Positions 49,053-57,315 are shown, numbered from the stretch's first letter. The stretch: DNA of 64,000 nucleotides from Desmospora profundinema (GCF_031454155.1 NZ_JAVDQG010000003.1:372001-436000), one strand, 5' to 3'. Program-made: numbers and translations. The notes: a model not told the origin generated them from the letters alone.

Positions 49053-50912
49053 GTGACCAATCGACCGGATTTAAAAGAGGCTTTGTCCCGACGGCTGTTG
49101 ATAGGGGATGGAGCCATGTCCACTTACTTGTATCAACACGGCATTCCAGTAGGGGTATGCCCGGAGGAACTGACGCTGACCCATCCGGACTGGGTGACGG
49201 ATGTCCATCGCCGCTACCGGGAAGCGGGTGCGTCTTTAATCCAAACCAACACGTATGGAGCGAACCGGGAGCGGCTTTCCCGCTACGGAATCGAGAGCAA
49301 GACCACCCGTATCAATCGGGAAGCCGCCGCGTTGGCACGGGAAGGAGCAGGGGACGGAGCGTATGTGTTGGGTACCATCGGATCAATTCTGGCGGGACGG
49401 GTACTCCACTATTCCGAAACGGATTACCGCGATATGTATGAGGAGCAGGCGACCGCCCTCCTGTACGCAGGAGTGGACGGAATCATCCTGGAAACCTTCA
49501 TCGACCTAAAAGAGCTGGTATTGGCGCTGGAAACGATCCGTCCGTTAACCAAGGTGCCTCTGCTGTGCAATCTCGCCCTGGTGGAGGTGGGACGTACCCG
49601 GGACGGGCATCTGTTGTCCGAAGCCTTCCAGGTGTTGAAAGAAAAAGGGGCCGACGGGGTGGGTCTCAATTGTCGCCTCGGTCCGCTGGAGATTGAACGG
49701 GCGCTAAAACAAACCCGTGTTCCGGAAGGGGTGGCGTTGGCGGCATACCCCAATGCCGGGCGTCTGGGCTTATTCAATGGAGAGTACCGGTATAAATCGA
49801 CGCCGGAGTATTTCGCCGAACGGGCCCTCTCTTTACGGGAGCAGGGTGTGACGGTTATCGGCGGCTGCTGCGGCACCACACCGGAGCACATCGGGGCGAT
49901 TGCAACCGCTGTGGAAGGATTGGATCCGCTTCCCCGGATCAATCCGGATCGACCGGAAGGGGGAGAACCGCAGGAGGACATTCGTATCCAGCCCCGAACT
50001 CGGCCCAGTGTAGTGGATCAGGTGAAACGGGAAACGACGGTTATTATTGAGTTTGATTCTCCCAAAGATTTGGATATCAGCGAATACCTGCGCGGAGCGG
50101 AGGAGCTGAATCGGGCTGGCGCTGATGCGGTGACGCTGGCAGACAATTCCATGGCCACCACCCGTATGAGCAACATGGCCTTGGGAGCCATCATGAAAGA
50201 ACGGACCGGGGCGGAACCGTTGGTTCACATTACCTGCCGCGACCGTAATCTGATCGGTCAGCAGTCCCATCTCATGGGCCTGCACGCCCTGGGGATCGAT
50301 CAAATATTGGTGATTACGGGGGACCCCACCCGGATCGGAGATCTACCGGGGTCCAGCTCGATCTATGACGTTACCTCCTTTGATTTAATCCGGATGGTGA
50401 AGCAACTGAACGAGGGGATCTCTTTTTCCGGAAAACCGCTGAAACAGAAGGCCCGCTTTGTCGTGGGGGCCGCTTTTAATCCCAATGTCGCCAAGATTGA
50501 GGCGGCGGTGCGCCGCCTGGAGAAGAAAGTGGAAGCAGGCGCCGATTTCATCATGACCCAGCCCGTTTACGATACGGAATCCTTGCAGCGGGTGGCTGAA
50601 GCAACCCGCCATATCCCGATTCCCATCTTTATCGGCATCATGCCGCTCACCGGCCATCGCAACGCTCTGTTTCTCCATCATGAACTTCCAGGTGTCAAAA
50701 TACCCGATTCCGTCATGCAGCGGATGGAAGGGAAAAAAGGGGAAGAGGGACGGCACGAAGGAGTGGCGATTGCCAGGGAGCTTTTGGATGAAGCGGTAGA
50801 GCTGTTCAAGGGGATTTATCTGATCACTCCGTTTCATTACTGGGAGATGACCGCCGAGTTGACACGATATATCCGACAGCGTACGCAAACCGGGATCGCT
50901 GCCGGATCGTGA
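49053..50912 (+). CDS. yitJ: bifunctional homocysteine S-methyltransferase / methylenetetrahydrofolate reductase
   Basis: Fusion enzyme of 619 residues. The N-terminal half (1 to about 300) is a homocysteine methyltransferase domain with LIGDGAMSTYLYQHG, NCRLGP and the zinc motif GGCCGTTPEH. The C-terminal half (about 325-619) is an MTHFR barrel with TVIIEFDSPKDLDI, ITGDPTRIGDLPGSSS, FVVGAAFNPN and FIMTQPVYDTE. It provides methyltetrahydrofolate for MetH next door. The GTG start follows AAAGGAGGGG 19 bases after the metH stop, so both share the riboswitch-controlled transcript. YitJ of Bacillus subtilis has the same architecture. Confidence 0.93.
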   Translation: MTNRPDLKEALSRRLLIGDGAMSTYLYQHGIPVGVCPEELTLTHPDWVTDVHRRYREAGASLIQTNTYGANRERLSRYGIESKTTRINREAAALAREGAGDGAYVLGTIGSILAGRVLHYSETDYRDMYEEQATALLYAGVDGIILETFIDLKELVLALETIRPLTKVPLLCNLALVEVGRTRDGHLLSEAFQVLKEKGADGVGLNCRLGPLEIERALKQTRVPEGVALAAYPNAGRLGLFNGEYRYKSTPEYFAERALSLREQGVTVIGGCCGTTPEHIGAIATAVEGLDPLPRINPDRPEGGEPQEDIRIQPRTRPSVVDQVKRETTVIIEFDSPKDLDISEYLRGAEELNRAGADAVTLADNSMATTRMSNMALGAIMKERTGAEPLVHITCRDRNLIGQQSHLMGLHALGIDQILVITGDPTRIGDLPGSSSIYDVTSFDLIRMVKQLNEGISFSGKPLKQKARFVVGAAFNPNVAKIEAAVRRLEKKVEAGADFIMTQPVYDTESLQRVAEATRHIPIPIFIGIMPLTGHRNALFLHHELPGVKIPDSVMQRMEGKKGEEGRHEGVAIARELLDEAVELFKGIYLITPFHYWEMTAELTRYIRQRTQTGIAAGS

Positions 50913-50933
50913 CACCATCATCGCATTTCTTTT

Positions 50934-50962
50934 AGACCGCCTATGAAAGGCGGTCTTTTTGA
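50934..50962 (+). terminator. terminator of the metH-yitJ operon
   Basis: AGACCGCCT/AGGCGGTCT stem followed by five T. It separates the SAM-controlled genes from the Fur-controlled flavodoxin. Confidence 0.9.
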
Positions 50963-50970
50963 TTTTTCTA

Positions 50971-50999
50971 TTGATAACTATTCTCACTCGATGTATGAT
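50971..50999 (+). promoter_or_regulatory. promoter of the flavodoxin gene
   Basis: TTGATA, 17 bases, TATGAT. Confidence 0.8.
50972..50986 (+). promoter_or_regulatory. Fur box 1 (overlaps the -35 element)
   Basis: TGATAACTATTCTCA matches 12 of 14 defined positions of the 7-1-7 Fur consensus TGATAAT-N-ATTATCA. Confidence 0.6.
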
Positions 51000-51014
51000 C
51001 GATATAGACGAAAA

Positions 51015-51029
51015 TGATAATCGTTATCA
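51015..51029 (+). promoter_or_regulatory. Fur box 2 (just after the transcription start)
   Basis: TGATAATCGTTATCA matches 13 of 14 defined positions of the Fur consensus. Confidence 0.85.
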
Positions 51030-51055
51030 ATGTATCGGAGGAGGAACATCGTCTC

Positions 51056-51520
51056 ATGACACCGGTTCTCTTGGTCTATGCCAGTATGACGGGCAACACG
51101 GAAGAAATAGCGGAGTGGGTGGCGAAAGGCGTGCGGGATGCGGGTGTGTCCATCGAGGTGAAAGAGGTGATGGACACCGACCCGGCGGACTTGGAACAAT
51201 ACGGCCTGATCCTCCTGGGAGCATACACCTGGGGAGATGGAGAGCTTCCCGATGAATTTCTTGATTTGTACGAGGAGATGGACGGGTTGGATTTGAGTGG
51301 AAAGGCGGCTGCCGTGTTCGGTTCTTGTGATTCATCCTACCCGATGGTGGGGGCGGCGGTGGACATCTTGGAAAAAAAGCTGGAAGAGCGCGGGGCACGC
51401 CTGGTCCTTCCCGGTTTAAAAGTGGAATTTGCACCGGATGAAGAGGAGGGAAAACACTGTCAATCTTGGGGGAGATCGGCGGTGGAAAAGGCGGCTGATC
51501 AGCTGGCGGAACAGGCGTGA
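51056..51520 (+). CDS. flavodoxin, iron-starvation inducible
   Basis: Short-chain flavodoxin of 154 residues carrying FMN. The phosphate loop is ASMTGNTEEIA (9-19) and the isoalloxazine-contacting loops are GAYTWGDGELPDEFLD and GSCDSSYPMVGAAVD. It would replace ferredoxin as electron carrier when iron is short, as the Fur boxes suggest. Because it lies beside metH, it is also a candidate electron donor for reductive reactivation of MetH cob(II)alamin. GGAGGAGG precedes the ATG. The next gene starts 13 bases after its stop. Confidence 0.92.
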   Translation: MTPVLLVYASMTGNTEEIAEWVAKGVRDAGVSIEVKEVMDTDPADLEQYGLILLGAYTWGDGELPDEFLDLYEEMDGLDLSGKAAAVFGSCDSSYPMVGAAVDILEKKLEERGARLVLPGLKVEFAPDEEEGKHCQSWGRSAVEKAADQLAEQA

Positions 51521-51533
51521 GGGAGGTGTGAAG

Positions 51534-52202
51534 ATGAGAGGGATGGCGTGTTTGGATGAAGAGCAAGTGGAACAACTGATCCGGTGTGATTGTGCCGGAT
51601 GCAGGCGGCGTGCCCGGGAAGGAGAGCCGCCGGTATGGAACTGGAGGCGGCAAGTGTTGGAGGCGGTGAACCGTACCCTGCGGGATTTGTTTAGAACAAC
51701 GGGGGTTCCGCGAACCCCATGGCGGGTGTTGCAATCGCTGCAGCGGCATTGGCCCGCCAATCCATCCCTGTTTCCAGATCGAAATACTTATTATACCGTT
51801 TGGGTAAAGGTGACCGATCACCTGATGCGATATGTGGTGTCCAATCGGGAGGAAGATCCCCCCATTCTTTTGATGGAACCCTTATCGATGCGGGTGGAGG
51901 AGCTTGGGATTACGTGTTCGATTCATGTGCAGCTGGCGCAGTGGAGCGAGGAGGGGGTCTGGATCCGCCGTTTTCTGGTGGACGACCATCCCGGAGTGAT
52001 TGATTCCTGCCGTTATTTGACGGCCCTGTTTGCCAAGCGGTACTGGGGAGAGAAGCGGGTGAACCTGGAAGTGGTTTCTTTGTTGAATGGAGACAGCCGC
52101 ACATTTTGTTTGTCGGATGAGTCAACGCGTCACCTATATGATTATCTGTTGCTGGTACGCGAGCGTTTTTTTGATCGGCATACCGGTTATATCCCCTGTT
52201 AG
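51534..52202 (+). CDS. unknown 222-residue protein with an N-terminal Cys cluster
   Basis: I do not recognise this protein. It begins MRGMACLDEEQVEQLIRCDC followed by AGCRRRAREGEPPVW, so four Cys fall within the first 24 residues (C6, C18, C20, C23), a possible metal or iron-sulfur site. The remainder is a mixed alpha/beta domain with basic and aromatic residues (NTYYTVWVKVTDHLM, MRVEELGITCSIHVQL, LTALFAKRYWGEKRV). No membrane segment or signal peptide. GGGAGGTGTG precedes the ATG. It is probably co-transcribed with the Fur-controlled flavodoxin and may be linked to iron or redox functions. Confidence 0.6.
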   Translation: MRGMACLDEEQVEQLIRCDCAGCRRRAREGEPPVWNWRRQVLEAVNRTLRDLFRTTGVPRTPWRVLQSLQRHWPANPSLFPDRNTYYTVWVKVTDHLMRYVVSNREEDPPILLMEPLSMRVEELGITCSIHVQLAQWSEEGVWIRRFLVDDHPGVIDSCRYLTALFAKRYWGEKRVNLEVVSLLNGDSRTFCLSDESTRHLYDYLLLVRERFFDRHTGYIPC

Positions 52203-52224
52203 GATATAACCGGTATGCGATTAG

Positions 52225-52377
52225 GGCGTGTCTGAACAATCTGTAGTGCGAGATCCCGGGTCGGTATGGCTGTCTAAATTTCGTTGCAAAAAGCGCATAG
52301 CGAGACCGGGAGCAAAGCGACCTAAGCGAGACTTGTGCTCCGTGAGTACAAAGGCGAAACAAAAGCCATACCGACCC
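52225..52377. mobile_element. second, 3'-truncated copy of the palindromic element
   Basis: Starts GGCGTGTCTGAACAATCTG, then GTCGGTATGGCTGTCTAAAT, TTCGTTGCAAAAAGCGCAT and ends near GCCATACCGACCC. The first ~85 bases match the reverse-complement orientation of the element at 19437-19568. The outer part of the right terminal repeat is missing. It lies directly after the unknown gene at 51534-52202. Confidence 0.6.
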
Positions 52378-52435
52378 TCCCTTTGCTCAGGGAAGATTAA
52401 AGCCCTGGACCGCCGACCGGTTTTATCACACCTGT

Positions 52436-52455
52436 GCCCGCAAAGCGGGCTTTTT
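52436..52455 (+). terminator. short terminator
   Basis: GCCCGC-AAA-GCGGGC followed by TTTTTC. It probably ends the flavodoxin transcript. Confidence 0.7.
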
Positions 52456-52522
52456 CTTGTACAATGAGGAACGGGATGGACGTTACCCGGAGATGGATAC
52501 TTTCAGACGGGAGGCGATGATA

Positions 52523-52636
52523 ATGTCCATTTACGATTGGTTGACGCCGGATTTTCTCGTGTACATTCTCTTGTTAAGCTCCTTGATTTTGATGGCCTTG
52601 TACATTCGGGAACGGGGCAAAAACAAAGACAACTGA
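52523..52636 (+). CDS. small membrane protein, 37 residues
   Basis: ATG ORF with GGGAGG nine bases upstream and a TACAAT-like -10 box at about 52460. The peptide is an amphipathic start (MSIYDWLTPDF), one transmembrane helix (LVYILLLSSLILMALYI) and a basic end (RERGKNKDN). Shape and size fit regulatory or complex-stabilising small membrane proteins. No known family. Confidence 0.5.
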   Translation: MSIYDWLTPDFLVYILLLSSLILMALYIRERGKNKDN

Positions 52637-52665
52637 GTTTGTGGATTCCATTGGTGGGTATAACA

Positions 52666-52690
52666 AGAAAAAACCTCCCATCTGGGGAGG
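52666..52690 (-). terminator. terminator of the Pro/Met-rich protein gene
   Basis: On minus: CCTCCCC/GGGAGG stem followed by TTTTTTCTTG. Confidence 0.75.
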
Positions 52691-52697
52691 CGTGGGG

Positions 52698-53108
52698 TTA
52701 ATACTGGGAACTATCCCAACGGCGACTGGAGCTTTCATATTTGGGATAGTAAGGATCTTGCATATAAAGCTTCATCATTCTGCGATCCATGTGAGGGGCC
52801 ATTGGCATGTAGCGGTACATCTCGTGCATCGACGACGGATCGAATGGCATCATACCGTATCCGTCATGGTAGGGATTATGCATCGGATGAGGAAGCATGG
52901 GGTAGTGGTAGGGGGCGGGAGGACAGAGATCGGGACCGCAGGGATCATGCGGCACTGGTACCGGCATGGGCATCGGTACAGGCATTGGCATGGGCATCGG
53001 CATCATGTGGGGTTTCTTTAATTTGGGTTTCTTAGGCATAAAAGGGACCTTCGGTTTTTTTGGCCATTCAGGGTAAGGGATCGGTTTCTTCGGAGGTTTT
53101 TTTTCCAC
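52698..53108 (-). CDS. Pro/Met/Tyr-rich low-complexity protein (possible coat protein)
   Basis: Protein of 136 residues with no recognised domain. It starts at GTG 53108 with AAAGGAG ten bases upstream, giving VEKKPPKKPIPYPEWPKKPK at the N-terminus. A Met-Pro dipeptide repeat follows (MMPMPMPMPVPMPMPVPVP) and then HDPCGPDLCPPAPYHYPML, HNPYHDGYG and a Met/Tyr-rich end (MHEMYRYMPMAPHMD, YMQDPYYPKYESSS). Such Pro/Tyr/Met-rich chains are common in spore coats, where they are cross-linked; Met- and His-rich chains can also bind copper. Neither is proven. Confidence 0.6.
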   Translation of the reverse strand: MEKKPPKKPIPYPEWPKKPKVPFMPKKPKLKKPHMMPMPMPMPVPMPMPVPVPHDPCGPDLCPPAPYHYPMLPHPMHNPYHDGYGMMPFDPSSMHEMYRYMPMAPHMDRRMMKLYMQDPYYPKYESSSRRWDSSQY

Positions 53109-53233
53109 GAATGGATCACTCCTTTGGTTCAAATGTCCACATTGACACTGTATCTTATGTACGCCCTTCGGCATCCGTACCTGATGGAAGCGCCCATCTT
53201 CCAAGTGGCACAAGCGCGGTTTTCGCTCTGTCC

Positions 53234-53262
53234 TTGGGTAAGAAGAGCAAGTGCGTTATAAT
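53234..53262 (+). promoter_or_regulatory. promoter of ispH
   Basis: TTGGGT, 17 bases, TATAAT at 53257-53262. Confidence 0.75.
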
Positions 53263-53312
53263 AGAGGGGATTGCTCTGGATTGGATCCGATACGGACCCG
53301 GGAGGGAATAGA

Positions 53313-54263
53313 ATGGACGTATTGCGAATTACCCCGCGGGGTTATTGTTATGGAGTGGTGGATGCCATGGTTCTGGCGCGCCAAGCGGCCAAGAATCTGG
53401 ATCTGCCTCGGCCCATTTATATTCTTGGCATGATCGTTCACAACGCCCATGTAGTGGATGCGTTTGAAGAAGAGGGGATTATCACTCTGGATGGAGACGA
53501 CCGCCTCAATCTGTTGGAGCAGGTGGAAAAAGGAACTATAATCTTTACCGCGCACGGAGTCTCCCCTGAAGTGCGGAAGCGTGCCAGGGAAAAGGGATTG
53601 ACAGTGGTGGATGCCACCTGTCCCGATGTCACTCGGACGCATGACGTAATCCGGGAGAAAGTGGCGGAAGGGTATGAGATCGCCTATATCGGTAAACGGG
53701 GCCACCCGGAGCCGGAAGGTGCGATCGGGGTGGCGCCGGATCACGTCCACCTGGTGCAACATGAGGAAGATGTGGAAGCGCTTCATATCCAGTCGGATAA
53801 ATTGGTGGTTACCAACCAAACCACCATGAGCCAATGGGATACCCGCCATCTGATGAAAAAGGTGAAAGAAAAGTACCCCCACGCAGAGATCGTCAATGAA
53901 ATTTGCTTGGCGACCCAAGAACGGCAAGAAGCCGTGGCTGAACAGGCCCGCAAAACGGAGCTGGTGATAGTCGTGGGGGATCCCCGCAGCAACAACTCCG
54001 AACGTTTGGCTCAGGTATCCCAGGATATCGCCGGTGTGGAGGCCCACCGTGTTGCCGACGTGACGGAAATCGATGTGGAATGGTTAAAAGGAAAAAGCTA
54101 TGTTGGGGTTACGGCTGGTGCTTCCACTCCCACTCCCATCACACGCGAAGTCATTAAATTTCTGGAGCAGTTTGATGAGAACGACCCCAGCACGTGGACA
54201 CCGGTTCGCACCCTGAAGAAAGACAAGCTGCTTCCTCCCGTTCGCAAAAAGAAAAACGCCTAA
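53313..54263 (+). CDS. ispH: 4-hydroxy-3-methylbut-2-enyl diphosphate reductase
   Basis: Last enzyme of the MEP isoprenoid pathway, a [4Fe-4S] reductase that makes IPP and DMAPP. The 316-residue chain has cluster cysteines in GYCYGVVDA (Cys12), DATCPDVTR and [10 protein letters not shown], plus [20 protein letters not shown] and [10 protein letters not shown] and [11 protein letters not shown], all conserved in IspH/LytB. GGGAGGG precedes the ATG. The C-terminal ~30 residues form a charged tail. Monocistronic, with its own promoter and terminator. Confidence 0.95.
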   Translation: MDVLRITPRGYCYGVVDAMVLARQAAKNLDLPRPIYILGMIVHNAHVVDAFEEEGIITLDGDDRLNLLEQVEKGTIIFTAHGVSPEVRKRAREKGLTVVDATCPDVTRTHDVIREKVAEGYEIAYIGKRGHPEPEGAIGVAPDHVHLVQHEEDVEALHIQSDKLVVTNQTTMSQWDTRHLMKKVKEKYPHAEIVNEICLATQERQEAVAEQARKTELVIVVGDPRSNNSERLAQVSQDIAGVEAHRVADVTEIDVEWLKGKSYVGVTAGASTPTPITREVIKFLEQFDENDPSTWTPVRTLKKDKLLPPVRKKKNA

Positions 54264-54282
54264 CGCTGATTTCCATCGAAAC

Positions 54283-54322
54283 AAACCCCCCTTGGAGCCA
54301 AAAAGGCACAAGGGGGTTTTTC
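54283..54322. terminator. bidirectional terminator between ispH and trehalase
   Basis: AAACCCCCCTTG and CAAGGGGGTTTTT form the stem; it works best on plus. Confidence 0.8.
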
Positions 54323-54326
54323 GTGT

Positions 54327-55598
54327 TTACTCAGACTCCACTTGACAGTATCCGAATTCGGTGGCCAGTTTTAAATAAATGCCGTTGGTCCACCCAAACC
54401 CTTCCTGGAGTGGATACCGTCCGGGAGTGCGGATGTTAAAGTCAACGACATTGTATTTTTCAAACAATTTTCCATATCTCTCAAATATGTGTGTGCACAA
54501 GGACAACCAGTGATTCGCTATCTGTTCGGCTTCTTTTCGGTAACCGTAATGGAGCAGTCCCTTGGTCACGATCCACTGCAATGGAGCCCAACCATTGGGA
54601 TAGTCCCATTGAAATCCCGAATAGGTGGTTGATGTGACCGCTCCTCCCCGGTGTAAAAAGCGGGAAAGGTTTTGGCGTACTTTTTCGGCTTGGCGGGGGG
54701 AGGCAGCTTCAGCCCAGAGAGGGTAAAAAGTAGCCAGTGAAAAGTACGGATATTGGTGGCCGCGTACAAAATCATAATCAAAATAGACTCCGTGTTGCTC
54801 GTTCCACAGGTAGTGATCCATGGTCTGTTTTCGGGAAAAGGCCCGTTTTTTCCAGTCCGCTGCTTCTTTATCACGGTCCAATATCTTTGCGATATGGGCA
54901 AAATCGGTTTCATATCGATATAAGAGAGCGTTGAGATCCACAGGAATAAATGAGGCACATTGCCTGTTGAAACGGGCGGTGTAATCCCAGCCGGATTCGG
55001 CTTCGGCCCTCTCCTGTAGGAATGCCGGCGGTAAATAGATCTCGTCAAAATGGAGATAGGCTTCCCCGCGGATGCGCAGCATTTTTTCGATGTCGTCAAA
55101 GTAGCGGTTCAGTCCCACCTGGGGGATGAAGTGTGTGTTTGGATCCATCCAGACCTGGTGATATTCCACTTTTGCCATCTTATAAGCGTGTTGCAGCCAC
55201 GTTTTGTCTCCATCGTACACTTCCTTGATCATGGAGGTTAGAAAAGGCGGCTGCGATCGGCTGAGGTGGGCAATTTCAGAACTGTTTGGAACCAAGCCGA
55301 ATGTTTTGATTTCATATAAGAAATTATCCACGATTTGTCGAGCCAATGCAGTTAGACGGGATATTTTCAGGCCCAGGAGAATAAAGTAGCTGTCCCAGTA
55401 AAACAATTGCTGAAACACACCACCGGGAACGACATAGGGATAGGGGAGGTACAACAGTTGATCCAAGGTATGAGGTGGACTTGTTTTAATCAATTCCTTC
55501 CAATGATCGTGTATATATCGTGCCGTCCGTTCCATGCTTGGATTGACACAGCGGAAAGTGACATCCGGCAGTGTTACTTCCAACGGGCTCACCCCCAT
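54327..55598 (-). CDS. trehalase-like glycoside hydrolase (GH37)
   Basis: Cytoplasmic (alpha/alpha)6-barrel hydrolase of about 424 residues expected to split trehalose to glucose. The trehalase signatures are visible: PGGVFQQLFYWDSYF (signature 1), ESGWDYTARF with the catalytic Asp, QWDYPNGWAPLQW (signature 2) and YPLQEGFGWTNG with the catalytic Glu. No signal peptide. The start is uncertain: ATG at 55598 gives MGVSPLEVTLPDV without a strong site, while the frame extends 15 codons further to a TTG at 55643, and that TTGACA may instead be a -35 box. Stand-alone gene. Confidence 0.82.
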   Translation of the reverse strand: MGVSPLEVTLPDVTFRCVNPSMERTARYIHDHWKELIKTSPPHTLDQLLYLPYPYVVPGGVFQQLFYWDSYFILLGLKISRLTALARQIVDNFLYEIKTFGLVPNSSEIAHLSRSQPPFLTSMIKEVYDGDKTWLQHAYKMAKVEYHQVWMDPNTHFIPQVGLNRYFDDIEKMLRIRGEAYLHFDEIYLPPAFLQERAEAESGWDYTARFNRQCASFIPVDLNALLYRYETDFAHIAKILDRDKEAADWKKRAFSRKQTMDHYLWNEQHGVYFDYDFVRGHQYPYFSLATFYPLWAEAASPRQAEKVRQNLSRFLHRGGAVTSTTYSGFQWDYPNGWAPLQWIVTKGLLHYGYRKEAEQIANHWLSLCTHIFERYGKLFEKYNVVDFNIRTPGRYPLQEGFGWTNGIYLKLATEFGYCQVESE

Positions 55599-55763
55599 GC
55601 AGCTTTTCCATATGGTATTTGTGTCGTTATAGAAGTATGTCAAGGAGTGAGAAGAAAGGAAATCGGGATGGAATGGTTTGCAGCGGGATTCATAAAAAAT
55701 TGCACCGATTTTTCACCGGTACAATTCTTGTTGTTCGTGCCTGTCGGCGTAAATATTCTGTCA

Positions 55764-55946
55764 TCAATGAGGTTTTAGTGGCGATCGACGGCGATCCCTC
55801 CTGGCGATGTATGAATAGCACTGGTTCATCGTTCCCCTGAATTCCACGCGATGGTCGTTTTTCATTGGATTGTACCATTGAAAATATTGATCTTCATGGA
55901 GGATGGAGGGGGGAAATTTCTCCGAATCCAAAATCACATAATACAT
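55764..55946 (-). CDS. small protein of unknown function, 60 residues
   Basis: ATG ORF with a strong AAGGAGG eight bases upstream. The product MYYVILDSEKFPPSILHEDQ then WYNPMKNDHRVEFRGTMNQ and a basic end (ARRDRRRSPLKPH) looks like a small beta-sheet protein. No signal peptide or membrane helix. I do not know a named family. Confidence 0.5.
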   Translation of the reverse strand: MYYVILDSEKFPPSILHEDQYFQWYNPMKNDHRVEFRGTMNQCYSYIARRDRRRSPLKPH

Positions 55947-56019
55947 AAACGACACCTCCTTGTCAGTAGTATTGTCTAAATACTTTTAAGTAAACCATTT
56001 TTTGCTTCTTTATCAATAA

Positions 56020-56050
56020 AAAATGAAAAACCCCCCAATTGGGGGAGTAT
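56020..56050 (-). terminator. terminator of the TPR gene
   Basis: On minus: CTCCCCCAATTGGGGGGTTTTTC, a tight palindrome with a T-run. Confidence 0.75.
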
Positions 56051-56062
56051 CTGTATGGAATA

Positions 56063-56755
56063 TCAGTTCCGGGGGCGGGACGGGGCGAGACCGAGTCGAA
56101 AGCTGGACCGGAGAGCCCAGGCCCGCTGGGAACGTTTTTGGTATCGGGGAAGATGGCGGTAGATCTCGATTGCCTCCTCATAGGCATCTCGGCTTTCCGG
56201 GACCCGGTCCAGCTTCCCGTACAGCCGTCCCAGCCGGTAATATCCCTCGCAGGAAGAGGAGTGAATGGACCGAAAGCGTTCCAGATAATCGATGGCTTTG
56301 TCTGGATCAAGGGGACCGAATGCCTCCGCCAAGCGAAGATAAGGTTCCCCGTACTGCACTCGAGGTTCCCGCTCCAACGCATCCTGTAGCCATCGTTCCC
56401 CTTCGTCCAAATCACCGATTTTCAACCGGCACAGCCCGATGTCCACACGGATCTGGGCCGAATCGGAAATGGCTTTTAGGCATTGCTCCAGATGGGGTAG
56501 GGCCTCCCGGTATTTTTTTCGTTCCATCAACAGACGGGCCATTTCCAGACGATCCGATGTGTGGTGCGGATTCAACTCGAGGGAACGTTTTAATTTCCGC
56601 ATACGGGCAGCGATCTGAAAGGGACGGATGGCGTTTGGAAAAAGTCCGATGAAGCGGCGGTCCAAGAAATAGGCGATCAAGAAAAGGAGGAGAAGGGCGA
56701 GAAAGGGGTTGCCCAAGATGTACCATAACAATCCAAAGGTGAAGAGCTTACCCAA
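56063..56755 (-). CDS. membrane-anchored tetratricopeptide repeat protein
   Basis: Protein of 230 residues that starts with TTG (56755) after AGGAGGTGG. Residues about 5-32 are one long hydrophobic helix (LLWYILGNPFLALLLLFLIA) and the rest is cytosolic TPR: helix pairs SLELNPHHTSDRLEMARLLM, KYREALPHLEQCLKA, GDLDEGERWLQDALE, DPDKAIDYLERFRS, YYRLGRLYGKL and SRDAYEEAIEIYRHL, giving about five repeats. It is like small anchored TPR scaffold proteins of Bacillales. Partners unknown. Confidence 0.8.
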   Translation of the reverse strand: MGKLFTFGLLWYILGNPFLALLLLFLIAYFLDRRFIGLFPNAIRPFQIAARMRKLKRSLELNPHHTSDRLEMARLLMERKKYREALPHLEQCLKAISDSAQIRVDIGLCRLKIGDLDEGERWLQDALEREPRVQYGEPYLRLAEAFGPLDPDKAIDYLERFRSIHSSSCEGYYRLGRLYGKLDRVPESRDAYEEAIEIYRHLPRYQKRSQRAWALRSSFRLGLAPSRPRN

Positions 56756-56770
56756 TTTTCCACCTCCTAA

Positions 56771-56812
56771 AGAGAAAAAAGAACCCGCTCTTTTAGAAGC
56801 GGGACGTTTTTA
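56771..56812 (-). terminator. terminator of the HxlR gene
   Basis: On minus: stem CCCGCTTC...GAGCGGG followed by TTCTTTTTT. Confidence 0.75.
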
Positions 56813-56823
56813 TCCACCGGGGG

Positions 56824-57153
56824 TTAGTCCTGGGGCTTTGCCCATTGTTCCGCCCAGGATTGCAATTCGTCCATCGCCGGTTTTAACGCTTTCCCTTTTT
56901 CGGTTAACTCGTACTCAATTCTTACAGGTGTCTCGGGATAGATGTTGCGTGTCAAGATTCCGGCTGCCTCTAGTTCCTTGAAGCGTTCGGCCAGCATTTT
57001 ATCGCTCATGCCGGGAATCATGGATGAAATTTCCTTGAATCGTTTCGGTCCATCCATCAACACTCGGATGATCAGGCCGGTCCAGCGTTTACCCAACAGT
57101 TCAAACGCGAATTCAAACATGGGGCACAGCTTTTGCTTGTGGTTGTTCATCAT
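56824..57153 (-). CDS. HxlR-family winged-helix transcriptional regulator
   Basis: DNA-binding protein of 109 residues. The single winged helix shows the family layout: N-terminal Cys10 in KLCPMFEFAFELLGKRWTGL, MSDKMLAERFKELEAAGI (recognition helix) and a wing RIEYELTEKGKALKPAMDEL. HxlR/YodB/YvaP proteins sense aldehydes, quinones or other electrophiles, often through a Cys at this very position. ATG at 57153 follows GGAG; an upstream in-frame start lacks a site. No adjacent target gene; autoregulation or a distant target is likely. Confidence 0.87.
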   Translation of the reverse strand: MMNNHKQKLCPMFEFAFELLGKRWTGLIIRVLMDGPKRFKEISSMIPGMSDKMLAERFKELEAAGILTRNIYPETPVRIEYELTEKGKALKPAMDELQSWAEQWAKPQD

Positions 57154-57272
57154 AGCGACCACTCCTGACCCAATTTTACCATATTTGCTTGACAAAAGGT
57201 ATCATCACCCATAAGATAACCAAACTAAAAGTAAGTGGCTATATTTCATGAATTGATTTGGTGTTTTTTCGC

Positions 57273-57315
57273 CAAACCTCTCCTCCATCCTGACCCGGAT
57301 GGGGGAGAGGTTTGG
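57273..57315. repeat. long hairpin without T-run
   Basis: CAAACCTCTCCTCCATCC and GGATGGGGGAGAGGTTTG form an 18-bp stem (one mismatch) around TGACCC. Neither strand has a T-run after the stem, so it is not a normal terminator. Confidence 0.6.
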
